Source: DAOSCP01 sp035379625 (lineage in GTDB: Bacteria > Bacteroidota > Ignavibacteria > Ignavibacteriales > DAOSCP01). Taken from it: a stretch of 64,000 bases of DNA. The position numbers and the translations under genes were made by a program. Shown here one piece after another: positions 45,098-53,895 of the stretch. Positions within the stretch are counted from its first letter, which is position 1. Every line of letters starts with the position of its first letter. The notes under the pieces were generated by a model that had not been told where the DNA came from, did not search any database, and was given only the letters and a program-made list of their open reading frames with translations. The stretch is taken from the NCBI GenBank assembly GCA_035379625.1, contig DAOSVM010000001.1, forward strand, positions 124,001-188,000. The letters run 5' to 3'.

Positions 45098-46125
45098 ATT
45101 TCTCTTAAAATTTTAATATATTTCTCTAATGAATGATTAATTGTTATATATTGGTTTAATTTACTCCCCAGTTCACTCATTAACTCATTATTACTTATTA
45201 AATTTAATAATTTTACTACTAAATCATCTGAATTATTAAAAAATATCGCTGTTTTACCATCAGCCAAGTAATTCTTGAACGCTCCATTCACATTTACTAT
45301 AACAGGTTTTGAAAATAGCCCAGCTTCAATGACAGTTAAACCAAATGGCTCTATAGGCGAAGGCGAAATAAGTACATCTATTATATTATAATAATCCCCT
45401 ATATGCTGGATACTATCAATTATTTTTATATTTTCCTTAAAACTTAATGTTTCGTTGAGTAATCTTATCCTATCTATTCCATTTCCTATGAAAAGAAAAA
45501 TAATATTTTTATTTAACTCTAAAATTTTTGGGATTGCTTTAGTAATGATGTTTAAGTATTTTACAGAGTAATCAAATCTACCAATGTATCCAACTATAGT
45601 TTTATTTTCTTCAATTAATAACTTTTTTTTAAGTTCTACTGGATCAATCGTAATTTCTTTAACTATATTATCAACAGGATTGTATAAAGTTATTATTTTT
45701 TCTTCTTTAATTTTATAATTTTTAATTAGCATTCTTTTTATTTCATCACTTACTGCTATTAACATATTAGCTTTATAACTTAGCAACTTTTTATCATAAC
45801 TATGATAATGAACTGTAGTTACCGTTTTTACATTTTTTAATAATTTATTTAACAAATATGCTAACAAATCATAATATCTATGGTGTGAATGAATTATATC
45901 TATTTGATTTTTAATACAAAATGTTAATAACTCAAACAATTTAGTTAAAAAATATTTACCTTTGAAGAAATAGACATTATTGTATTGTTTAAAGTAATTT
46001 GCGTTATCCCCATTTTCAAAATAAAAAAATAATTCAATATCTGTTTCAGTTTCTAATAAACATTTTAATACTCTTGAGACACCACAAGCCACATTTGCTT
46101 TAGTCCAAAGATGCAAAACTCTCAT
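45073..46125 (-). CDS. Glycosyltransferase family 4
   Basis: The 350-residue protein is a GT-B fold retaining glycosyltransferase. The N-terminal domain has MRVLHLWTKANVACGVSRVL and QIDIIHSHHRYYDLLAYLL. The C-terminal donor domain has IVGYIGRFDYSVKYLNIITK, FLFIGNGIDRIRLL, and the nucleotide-sugar motif ISPSPIEPFGLTVIEAGLFS followed by KPVIV. It is the last gene of the minus-strand polysaccharide run. Substrate and linkage cannot be inferred. The start overlaps the upstream GT2 stop by four bases. Confidence 0.9.
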   Translation of the reverse strand: MRVLHLWTKANVACGVSRVLKCLLETETDIELFFYFENGDNANYFKQYNNVYFFKGKYFLTKLFELLTFCIKNQIDIIHSHHRYYDLLAYLLNKLLKNVKTVTTVHYHSYDKKLLSYKANMLIAVSDEIKRMLIKNYKIKEEKIITLYNPVDNIVKEITIDPVELKKKLLIEENKTIVGYIGRFDYSVKYLNIITKAIPKILELNKNIIFLFIGNGIDRIRLLNETLSFKENIKIIDSIQHIGDYYNIIDVLISPSPIEPFGLTVIEAGLFSKPVIVNVNGAFKNYLADGKTAIFFNNSDDLVVKLLNLISNNELMSELGSKLNQYITINHSLEKYIKILREIYLTLLLK

Positions 46126-47015
46126 TCTATTATCCTTATAGGATATTCTTTTTTCATAAAATCATAAAAAGAATAAAATAACCGCTTTATTCTTTTAAAT
46201 TGCAATCTGAAAATTAATTTGAAAATTTTTAAAAAGAAATGAACGAATGGTTTTATTTTTATTATCTTATTTTCTCCATAAAATTTATATAAGTAATACA
46301 TATTCCTATTAAGGAAATATTCTTTCCAATCATCAATTTTATTCTTATACTCCAGTTTTCTGAATATAACTGAATTTTTAATCAAATAGATTTTATAACC
46401 AGCTTTCCTGATTCTTAAAGCATACTCGGTGTCATCACAAAAAATGAAAAAATTAGGATTTGGCAAACCTACTTTTACGACAATTGTTTTTGGAATTAAA
46501 ACTCCTTCAAAAGTAAAATCAGCTATTTCTAACTTATTGGGGATTTTATCCAAATTTTTAAATATATTTCTTATTTCATATTTTCTTGGATTATTTCGCA
46601 ATATTGATTTTAAATCAAATTCCAGACAAGATATTTCAACAATTTCATTTTTTAAATTAATTCTTATTGGTTGAATTACTTCATTATTGTGATAAATTTT
46701 AATCAATTCTTCTAGAGCAGTATTTTGTGGCACTACATCATCGTCAAAAAGCCAAAATAATTCAACATCTAACTCTAAAGCTATCTCTAAACCTTTTTTA
46801 AATCCTTTAGAACAACCTTCATTTTTATTATTTTTATGATAAATTATTTTATCTTTATTTATTTTATAATCATTTATAATTTCAGAATTTGCATTATCAA
46901 TTACAATAATTTTTTCAACTGGATAACTTTGTAATAATAAATTTTCTATTAAATCTTTGAGATATTCATCTCTGTTATAAGTGACAATTATTGCTGCTAC
47001 TTTGTATTGCTTCAT
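46122..47015 (-). CDS. Glycosyltransferase family 2
   Basis: The 297-residue protein has the GT-A nucleotide-sugar start VAAIIVTYNRDEYLKDLIEN (about 6-25), LQSYPVEKIIVIDN, the metal-binding DDD-type motif in FWLFDDDVVPQNTALEE (about 91-95) and later FIFCDDTEYALRIRKAGYKI (about 190). This resembles rhamnosyl/galactofuranosyl GlfT-like GT2 enzymes. The final 60 residues are basic and amphipathic, as expected for peripheral membrane binding. The start lies inside the end of the upstream gene (41-base overlap), so translation is coupled. Confidence 0.9.
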   Translation of the reverse strand: MKQYKVAAIIVTYNRDEYLKDLIENLLLQSYPVEKIIVIDNANSEIINDYKINKDKIIYHKNNKNEGCSKGFKKGLEIALELDVELFWLFDDDVVPQNTALEELIKIYHNNEVIQPIRINLKNEIVEISCLEFDLKSILRNNPRKYEIRNIFKNLDKIPNKLEIADFTFEGVLIPKTIVVKVGLPNPNFFIFCDDTEYALRIRKAGYKIYLIKNSVIFRKLEYKNKIDDWKEYFLNRNMYYLYKFYGENKIIKIKPFVHFFLKIFKLIFRLQFKRIKRLFYSFYDFMKKEYPIRIIE

Positions 47016-48354
47016 CTATAATTTCCATAAATTTATTTTTTTCAAATGGGGCATAATAATATTCATAAATTTGTTGTCGCTTTTCAAAATTTTCTTCATT
47101 CTCTTTTAATATTTTTTGTATATTTCCATAAGATATATTTTCATAAGGTAAAGAAATATTTAAATTGAATTTACTAAATTTTATATGTTCTATTCCAAAT
47201 TGATCTGGTATATAAATTATTGGTATGTCGTAGCTAAGAAGGTCTAAAGCTAGTGAAGTATCTTCAACCATACAAAAAGCTATATTATCAATTATTTTAT
47301 TTAAGTTATTTTGATAAAACTTACCACCAAATTCTTTTTTCAATTTATTTATTTTGTCCACCGGATGAGCTCTTAACATTATTCTTTTATCACTAAAATA
47401 ATATTTCGAAACCTGACAAAATTTATTATAATATTTTACTGAATAATTTAGATTTCTCCCTTCTGTTCTTGCAAAAGAATAAAAATATGGTGATAGAATA
47501 TATAGAATATATTTTTTTTGACTATCGGTTTTAGTCCTGATAAAATTATAATTTTTACCAACAATCCCAACAATATCTTTTTTACCAGTATTTTTATTTT
47601 TGTAATAATCGTACTCCCCGCAAGCTAAGTAATAATCTGAAATTAAATTTTCGTATAAATTATCGTAAAAAATTATTCCATGGTCGAATAAAATATTTTT
47701 TTTACCTTTCTCCTTTGTAATTTGATATAGATAATTATAATTATGAAAGATGAAATCAGAAATGGATAAAGAAAATTGATCTATTTTATTATAAATATTT
47801 TTGTATTTAGTGTAAATTCTATATTTTATTTCAATTTGCTGTTTAAATTGCTTATATGAACTTAACTCAATTTCGTATTTTTTAAATAATGTTAAGCAAT
47901 AATTGTAAATTTTTTCAATAAATTCTAAATTTAATTTTTGTTTTTTATGAAATATGCTTACAAAACAAAAAATATTTCTACTAAGTAGCATTTTTTTACT
48001 GTGGAGTGCACCAATTATTAATATTTTGTATTTATTAGCTAATAATTGCATTGTACTATAGCTAGATTTAGAATTAAATACTATATGTGATAAAATTGCT
48101 TTATTATCATTCTTATTGTAAAATAATAAATACTTAATTTTCCATAAGATAATCCAAGGAATATGTTTAATAAAATCTACAATACTATTCCAACGTGAAA
48201 ATAATTTTAAATTACTTTTATATTCAACCTGCATAACTATATCTATAATTAATTCCTCAAGAAGAAGACAAAACATTTTTTCTTCTAATGGCAAAGTATT
48301 TGAAAATTCAGTTATTGCTCTTAAAATATTTTTTAATTTTATATTCTTTCCCAT
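46975..48354 (-). CDS. Putative polysaccharide transferase of unknown type (GT-B-like)
   Basis: The 459-residue protein has no clear signal or helices. Local sequence includes KILIIGALHSKKMLLSRNIF, KKNILFDHGIIFYDNLYENL, KRIMLRAHPVDKINKLKKEF and VEDTSLALDLLSYDIPIIYI. 'RAHP' and 'EDTS' followed by P-I-I-Y resemble the donor-site region of polysialyl- and glycerophospho-transferases such as the CDP-glycerol family, but the match is weak. Its gene is flanked by glycosyltransferases. I cannot assign a reaction; a glycosyl- or glycerophosphate-type transfer in the surface-polysaccharide pathway is the best guess. Confidence 0.65.
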   Translation of the reverse strand: MGKNIKLKNILRAITEFSNTLPLEEKMFCLLLEELIIDIVMQVEYKSNLKLFSRWNSIVDFIKHIPWIILWKIKYLLFYNKNDNKAILSHIVFNSKSSYSTMQLLANKYKILIIGALHSKKMLLSRNIFCFVSIFHKKQKLNLEFIEKIYNYCLTLFKKYEIELSSYKQFKQQIEIKYRIYTKYKNIYNKIDQFSLSISDFIFHNYNYLYQITKEKGKKNILFDHGIIFYDNLYENLISDYYLACGEYDYYKNKNTGKKDIVGIVGKNYNFIRTKTDSQKKYILYILSPYFYSFARTEGRNLNYSVKYYNKFCQVSKYYFSDKRIMLRAHPVDKINKLKKEFGGKFYQNNLNKIIDNIAFCMVEDTSLALDLLSYDIPIIYIPDQFGIEHIKFSKFNLNISLPYENISYGNIQKILKENEENFEKRQQIYEYYYAPFEKNKFMEIIDEAIQSSSNNCHL

Positions 48355-49415
48355 AAATTACAATATATCTTGAGATATTCTTTAATTATTAAGTCCCATG
48401 TAAATTCTTTTACTTTTAAGTATGCTTTTTCACTAATTTTTGCATATAGTTTTTCATTAGCATATAATAAATTTATAGCATTTCTTATTTCATCTTCATT
48501 ATTACTATCAACAATGATAGCATCTTCATAATTACTTAAATAGTTTGAAATTCCACAATTTTTCGAAATAATCAATGGTGTTTTGTAATACATTGCTTCT
48601 AATGCCAATATAGAATAGGATTCATATAAACTTGGTATAATTACAATTTTTGCTTTTTTTATATATTCTGCTAGAGAATGACTATCTATTCTTCCTAGAA
48701 AATGTATATTATCTTTTTCAATACCAAAATAACCATTTTCACCACATACATATAAATCAAATTGCAAATTATCAAAAACTTTTAATAATATTTGGTAACC
48801 TTTAAAATCTTTAAATCCTCCCGCATAAAGGACAAAATTTTCTTTATGATAAACATTTAAGATTAAATTATCATCTATTTCAATTCCATTTTTTACAATT
48901 AAACTTTTATTAAATACTTTTTGGGGAATAAAATCTTTATCTAACACGTTATACAATAGGATATTATCGCAAAAATATGCTAAAATAGATTTTAAATAAT
49001 GAATAGTTTTAGGTATTCCTTTTTGTCTATAAGGATTATTCTTAAAATTTAGGGTATCATGAAATGTAACTAAAGTTTTTATCCAAGGGACAAATACTAA
49101 AATTAAGAATGGATATTGCCAACGTCTTTGAACTATAAAATGAACTATATTAACTCTAAATACTATAAAGAAAAGGAAGGGTATAATCCCACCAGTATAG
49201 ACAAAAGAATTATTGCTCTTTTGTAATAATTTTATTGGACTAAACAATTTATTTATTTTGTTAGCATTTTTATCGACTTCATAGAAATAACATACAAAAC
49301 CTAACTTACTTAACCTATCAAAAATAGCTTTTTGTACTTTGTGAGTGGAGCTACCTAAAATAATTGGATATGTATATTCCCCTAAAAAAAGTATTTTGGG
49401 GTTAAAATTTTTCAT
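48339..49415 (-). CDS. Glycosyltransferase family 4
   Basis: The about 358-residue protein is a GT4-type GT-B enzyme with KILFLGEYTYPIILGSSTHK at the front, and donor-domain motifs LYAGGFKDFKGYQILLKVFD, FDLYVCGENGYFG, and VIIPSLYESYSILALEAMYY with TPLIISKNCGI. ATG 49413-49415 is preferred over two upstream starts because AGGA lies eight bases before it. It overlaps the flippase stop by 14 bases and the next gene by 16, typical of coupled polysaccharide genes. Confidence 0.88.
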   Translation of the reverse strand: MKNFNPKILFLGEYTYPIILGSSTHKVQKAIFDRLSKLGFVCYFYEVDKNANKINKLFSPIKLLQKSNNSFVYTGGIIPFLFFIVFRVNIVHFIVQRRWQYPFLILVFVPWIKTLVTFHDTLNFKNNPYRQKGIPKTIHYLKSILAYFCDNILLYNVLDKDFIPQKVFNKSLIVKNGIEIDDNLILNVYHKENFVLYAGGFKDFKGYQILLKVFDNLQFDLYVCGENGYFGIEKDNIHFLGRIDSHSLAEYIKKAKIVIIPSLYESYSILALEAMYYKTPLIISKNCGISNYLSNYEDAIIVDSNNEDEIRNAINLLYANEKLYAKISEKAYLKVKEFTWDLIIKEYLKIYCNLWERI

Positions 49416-50652
49416 TAAATACATTCCTATTTTTTTGTATATAAAACAATTGATATACAAATATAAATAATTCTGTAATTATAGAAGAAATTATTGCAGA
49501 ATAGATACTCCTAAATATAAATAACAAGAGTAAATTTGCTAAAATATTCAAAATAGTTGCATATAAAGTAGATTTTGCAGTAATTTTTTCCATTCTTAAT
49601 GAATTTAAGAATACACCTGTAAAATTATTTGCAAAATAAAAGAAAATACCAATTGAAAGAATTTTCAAGTAAATACTTGAAAGGAGATATTTGTCTCCAT
49701 AAATATATTTTATAATATAATATGCAGTCAATTGATAAAATAATAATACAAAACTTGCTAATCCAATAAGTATAAAAAAAGTAGTTTTAATTTTATGCCA
49801 ATCAAAATGCTTTTTTGAAAAATCTTGACAAAAATTAGAATAAGCAGGAACTAAAATACTATTAGAAAATATTTGTGGGAATTTGTAAAATGAATATGCT
49901 ATAGAATAAAAAGCAATTATTTTAATATCAATAAAATAATACAAAATCTGTACGTCAATTTTATCATAAATTAACACAAATATTAAAGAAATTCCTAATA
50001 GATAAGATGATTGAACAATTTTGAAATATTCATTAAATGAAAATATCTTGAATGATATTTGAATATTAAATTTCTTTAAATTGTTAGTTATTATTAGTAT
50101 ATGTAATAAACTTAAAAATAAAAATATACTTATCAAAAATTGAATGTCAGCATATTTTATAAAAAATAAATTTATGAAACAAAAGACAATAATTAAAAAT
50201 CTTATAAAGAAATGTATCTTAAAAGGGTAGTAATATTCATTTAATCCGTAATAGATTTGATTAAACAATTGTATAAAATTCAATATAAATAGTAATGAAC
50301 CAAAAATTACGATAACTAATAATTGTAGTTTTAATAATATAAATAAATAAAAAACACCTAAAAATAAATAAATAATAAAAAATAAGACTTTTAGAGAAAA
50401 TATTATATTTACATAATAAGAAAATACTTCATTATTACTAGCAGCTTCTCTTTGCAGAAAATATTTAAAACCTAAATCAAAAATAGGTGAAATTATATTA
50501 AAAAAAACAGTAATAATTATAAATTTCCCATAATCAGCTTCAGTATTAAGTCTTGCTATGGTTAAAAAAAACAAAAAGAAAGTTATTTTATCGATAATTC
50601 CTATTAGGAATACGTATTTACTATGTTTGAAATTCTTTAAAAAATTTACCAT
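49402..50652 (-). CDS. Polysaccharide flippase (Wzx/MATE-like)
   Basis: The about 416-residue protein is almost entirely hydrophobic, with 12-14 predicted helices (for example YVFLIGIIDKITFFLFFLTI at the front). It matches the Wzx/polysaccharide-transporter type, which flips undecaprenyl-linked repeat units to the periplasmic face. Motifs include EADYGKFIIITVFFNIISPI and LGISLIFVLIYDKIDVQILYY. The start is set at ATG 50650-50652, which overlaps the upstream gene's stop (ATGGTAA) by seven bases. A longer ORF start upstream would lie within the preceding gene. Undecaprenyl carrier is made by UppS (18107). Confidence 0.9.
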   Translation of the reverse strand: MVNFLKNFKHSKYVFLIGIIDKITFFLFFLTIARLNTEADYGKFIIITVFFNIISPIFDLGFKYFLQREAASNNEVFSYYVNIIFSLKVLFFIIYLFLGVFYLFILLKLQLLVIVIFGSLLFILNFIQLFNQIYYGLNEYYYPFKIHFFIRFLIIVFCFINLFFIKYADIQFLISIFLFLSLLHILIITNNLKKFNIQISFKIFSFNEYFKIVQSSYLLGISLIFVLIYDKIDVQILYYFIDIKIIAFYSIAYSFYKFPQIFSNSILVPAYSNFCQDFSKKHFDWHKIKTTFFILIGLASFVLLFYQLTAYYIIKYIYGDKYLLSSIYLKILSIGIFFYFANNFTGVFLNSLRMEKITAKSTLYATILNILANLLLLFIFRSIYSAIISSIITELFIFVYQLFYIQKNRNVFNEKF

Positions 50653-51719
50653 AAATATTTTTTTATAGAATTGATAAAGCTTTGAGCGCTTTTTTCCCAA
50701 GTAAAATTTAACATTTCACGGCTCGCAAGTAATCCTTTTTGCATATTTTCTTCACGATGATGATATGCATATTCAAGATTATATAAAACTTCATCTAAAT
50801 CTGGTTCTATCCAATCGTGTAATAATATTTGCCCATTATAAATATGAAATGGTTTATTATTATTTAAAGTATAAGTAATATTATCATTTATAACATCTTT
50901 ATGACCTGTAGCATTTGTAACAATTGCAGTTCTTCCAGAAGCTAAATATTCCATAAGGACTAAGTTTGTACCTCCTTCGCATCGATTTGGGAACAATCCA
51001 ACATCAGTAAGTTTATAAATATCTTTAAGTTTATGGTTAGGAACTAATTCAAGTGTTATAGTTCTATTTAAATCAATTTTGTTATCAAGCAAAATATTAT
51101 TTATCATTTCTAAATAATTATTACCGCGCAAATTGAATTTTATATGCTTTGAGATAGACATATTTAACATGGTTTTAGGCCACATATTAAACCAAGCATT
51201 AATCAAAACAACATCAGGATATTTTTTCTGCATTATAGAAACAGCTTTAATTACAACATCTTGTGATTTTCTTAATTCGAATTTACCACCGGAGAAAATT
51301 ACAAAATTATTGTAATCTTTAGGCGGTTGATAAAAAAATAAATCTGGGTCTATACCTTGAATCAATTTACCAGAATGATAAATACCTGCCTGTTTTAATT
51401 TATATTCATTCCAAGAAGAACCACCTAATACTAAATTGTAATTTTGTGCGTTTTTTAATGAATTATTATTCAATTCTTGTTCAAAAAAACAATAACCAAT
51501 ATTAATATCAGCTCTTGCTTGATATAAAGTTTCTAATTCGTGTGAAACTAACGCATGGAATGCTATCCCATCTAGATGAACTTTTTGCTCTTGGGAATAT
51601 AAATTATCCAACAAAATTGTCTCAGGATAAATTCTTGAAATCTCTTTCTTCAGATATTTACTACAAACTCCCCATCCGAAATTTTCACCATAGGAGAGAG
51701 CTAAATATAACTTTTTCAT
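50646..51719 (-). CDS. Glycosyltransferase family 4 (surface polysaccharide)
   Basis: The 357-residue protein is a GT-B type enzyme with LALSYGENFGWGVCSKYLKK, VLGGSSWNEYKLKQAG, FVIFSGGKFELRKSQDVVIK (donor domain) and VGLFPNRCEGGTNLVLMEYL followed by ASGRTAIVTNATGHKDV. Those last two motifs are the standard nucleotide-sugar site. ATG 51717-51719 is used; a TTG two codons upstream is possible. It is the first gene of the minus-strand polysaccharide operon (51719 to 45073) and diverges from rnhB. Confidence 0.88.
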   Translation of the reverse strand: MKKLYLALSYGENFGWGVCSKYLKKEISRIYPETILLDNLYSQEQKVHLDGIAFHALVSHELETLYQARADINIGYCFFEQELNNNSLKNAQNYNLVLGGSSWNEYKLKQAGIYHSGKLIQGIDPDLFFYQPPKDYNNFVIFSGGKFELRKSQDVVIKAVSIMQKKYPDVVLINAWFNMWPKTMLNMSISKHIKFNLRGNNYLEMINNILLDNKIDLNRTITLELVPNHKLKDIYKLTDVGLFPNRCEGGTNLVLMEYLASGRTAIVTNATGHKDVINDNITYTLNNNKPFHIYNGQILLHDWIEPDLDEVLYNLEYAYHHREENMQKGLLASREMLNFTWEKSAQSFINSIKKYLW

Positions 51720-51777
51720 AATCAACCATTTTTTTATATATTAAGATAATAAATTTAATAAAAAAAGATTATATTTT

Positions 51778-52392
51778 ATGTCAAATGTTGAATTTGATAA
51801 ACAATTTGGAAATCTTATTATTGGAATAGATGAAGCAGGTCGAGGTCCATTATGTGGCCCAGTTGTAGCAGCTGCTGTTATAATGCCTTTAGATAATCCA
51901 ATTGAAGGAGTTAAAGATTCAAAAAAATTAAGTGAAAAACAACGTGAAAAGCTTTTTTATTTAATAAAGAATAGAGCTCATTCACTTCAAGTTACGGTAA
52001 TAAATAATGACATAATTGATAAAATTAACATTTTGCAAGCTACATTTTTAGCTATGGAACAATCTTTCAGAAAAATTAAACATAATTATGATGCAGTTTT
52101 AATTGATGGGAACAGAACTTTTATAAAATCTCAAAAATTTATACCAATTATAAAAGGTGATGATAAATCTTATTCAATTGCCTGTGCATCAATTGTTGCA
52201 AAAGTTGTTAGAGATAAAATTATGTACCATTATGCAAAAAAATTTCCAATATATCAATGGGATAAAAATAAAGGTTATCCTACCAAATTACATAGGGAAT
52301 TAATTAAAAAGTATGGCGTTACTAAATACCATAGAAAATCCTTTTTGAAAAATATTATAAATGATGAGTTATTTGATGAAATCACAGAATAA
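51778..52392 (+). CDS. rnhB: Ribonuclease HII
   Basis: RnhB removes single ribonucleotides or RNA from RNA-DNA hybrids. The 204-residue protein shows the catalytic DEAGRGPLCGPVVAAAVIM (Asp20, Glu21 region), DSKKLSEKQREKLFYLI, VLIDGNRTF (second Asp) and KGDDKSYSIACASIVAKVVR with the third Asp. Length is standard. yraN starts 17 bases before its stop, so the two are coupled. It is a DNA maintenance pair standing between the polysaccharide and signalling regions. Confidence 0.97.
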   Translation: MSNVEFDKQFGNLIIGIDEAGRGPLCGPVVAAAVIMPLDNPIEGVKDSKKLSEKQREKLFYLIKNRAHSLQVTVINNDIIDKINILQATFLAMEQSFRKIKHNYDAVLIDGNRTFIKSQKFIPIIKGDDKSYSIACASIVAKVVRDKIMYHYAKKFPIYQWDKNKGYPTKLHRELIKKYGVTKYHRKSFLKNIINDELFDEITE

Positions 52393-52735
52393 GAAAAAAG
52401 GGAATAATGGAGAAAAATTAGCATTAAAATTGCTAATGCAAAAAGGTTTTTCTATTATTGAAAAAAATTATCATTATAGTAACAAAGGTGAAATAGATAT
52501 TATAGCCCGGGATAAAGATTTCATTATATTTGTTGAAGTAAAAACTAGATTTAATGATAAATTTGGAGCACCAATAGATTCTATAACGAAAAATAAACAA
52601 AGTCAAATAAAAAAAGTAGCAGAAGCATATCTATTTGAAAAAAATTTAGAAAATATTAACTGTAGATTTGACGTAATAACTATTGACTTTTCAGAAGGTA
52701 AAGCAAAGATTGAGCATTATGAAGATGCTTTTTAA
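52376..52735 (+). CDS. yraN: YraN/UPF0102-family endonuclease-like protein
   Basis: The about 119-residue protein has the restriction-endonuclease-like fold of the UPF0102 family: KKGNNGEKLALKLLMQKGFS, NKGEIDIIARDKDFIIFVEV with the PD-(D/E)xK-type core Asp and Glu-x-Lys (EVKTRF), and GAPIDSITKNKQSQIKKVAE. Its usual neighbour is rnhB, as here, but its exact role is not settled. ATG 52376 is chosen, as ORF-leading upstream ATGs at 52361 and 52364 lie inside rnhB. The end overlaps the convergent HDOD gene by four bases. Confidence 0.92.
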   Translation: MKSQNKKKGNNGEKLALKLLMQKGFSIIEKNYHYSNKGEIDIIARDKDFIIFVEVKTRFNDKFGAPIDSITKNKQSQIKKVAEAYLFEKNLENINCRFDVITIDFSEGKAKIEHYEDAF

Positions 52736-53895
52736 ATACCATAAATATCATAAATTACTTGTTTTATATCATTTACATGACCGAATTTTTCAACAATTTT
52801 ATTTTTTATTTGATTTTTATCTTTTGCAAAATCAAGCTGATTAGCTAATATTAAGACATCTAAAACTAATTCATCTGTTAATAGTGCACTGTGATGTTTT
52901 TCTATTGCCTCGATTAGTATTTGTGGCAACCCCCACAAATTCAATAAATATGCTCCGATAACACAATGATTTGTTTTATAAGTATAATTTTCAAGTTCTG
53001 TTAAATCCTTTTCATCATCAAATAATTTTTCTGCAATATTTATATAATCTTTTATTTCTAACATAACTAAAATACCAATATCATGAATTATTCCAATACC
53101 AAAAGCTTCATCCGCGATTTTTTGGTCTTTTTGTACAATTTTAATAATTTTTTGCATAATAGTAGCAACTCTAAAAGAATGTTCCCAAATTTTTTCAAGG
53201 AAATAATTAACTCTGGCATCATTCTTCTTATCCTTAAAAAGCCCACTAAATAACACTACAGATTTTACAATCTCAATACCTAACAAATTTACTGCGATTT
53301 TAGGATCAACAATATTTCTTGAGATACCAAAAAAAGCAGAGTTAACAATTTGCAGCAATTTTACTGATATTGAGATATCTTGTGATACTTTTTCAGCAAT
53401 TTTTCTTATTGAATAATTTTCAGACTTAAGTTCCTCTTCTATTTCAAGATAAAGTTTTGGAATTGTTGGCAAGATACTAATATTATTAATTACATCACGA
53501 ATGGAAGGATTATTTAAATATTCTTCATATCTTATGAGTTGTAGTATCAATTGATTAATTTTGTTTGCATCTATCGGTTTTGCAATAAATTGATGAGCGT
53601 ATTTTAAAGATTTTATTGCCAAATGTTCATCAGAATAACCTGAGAGAATTAATCTTTTTATATTTGGGTTATATAAATAGACATGACTCAGGAAATTAGC
53701 ACCATCCATAATTGGCATTTTCATATCACTTATAACAATATCAACTTTATATTCTTGAATAATTTTTAATCCTTCTTCACCACTTGTTGCAAAAAAATAA
53801 TTAAAATGTTCGTCTTTTCTGGATAAAATACGTTTAATTGAATTTAATATATTACTATCATCATCCACAAACAAAACGTTATACTTCTTTTCCAT
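52732..53895 (-). CDS. Response regulator with HDOD output domain
   Basis: The 387-residue protein has a receiver domain (1-125) with Asp57 in VISDMKMPIMDG, RLILSGYSDEH and the conserved Lys in FIAKPIDANK. It is followed by an HDOD domain (about 140-340): SILPTIPKLYLEIEEELKSE, KVSQDISISVKLLQIVNSAF, VNLLGIEIVKSVVLFSGLF and HDIGILVMLEIKDY. HDOD proteins are signalling partners related to HD-GYP enzymes but without metal catalysis; they regulate stress and second-messenger pathways. Its start overlaps the histidine kinase stop by 17 bases. This kinase is the likely source of the phosphoryl group. Confidence 0.93.
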   Translation of the reverse strand: MEKKYNVLFVDDDSNILNSIKRILSRKDEHFNYFFATSGEEGLKIIQEYKVDIVISDMKMPIMDGANFLSHVYLYNPNIKRLILSGYSDEHLAIKSLKYAHQFIAKPIDANKINQLILQLIRYEEYLNNPSIRDVINNISILPTIPKLYLEIEEELKSENYSIRKIAEKVSQDISISVKLLQIVNSAFFGISRNIVDPKIAVNLLGIEIVKSVVLFSGLFKDKKNDARVNYFLEKIWEHSFRVATIMQKIIKIVQKDQKIADEAFGIGIIHDIGILVMLEIKDYINIAEKLFDDEKDLTELENYTYKTNHCVIGAYLLNLWGLPQILIEAIEKHHSALLTDELVLDVLILANQLDFAKDKNQIKNKIVEKFGHVNDIKQVIYDIYGI

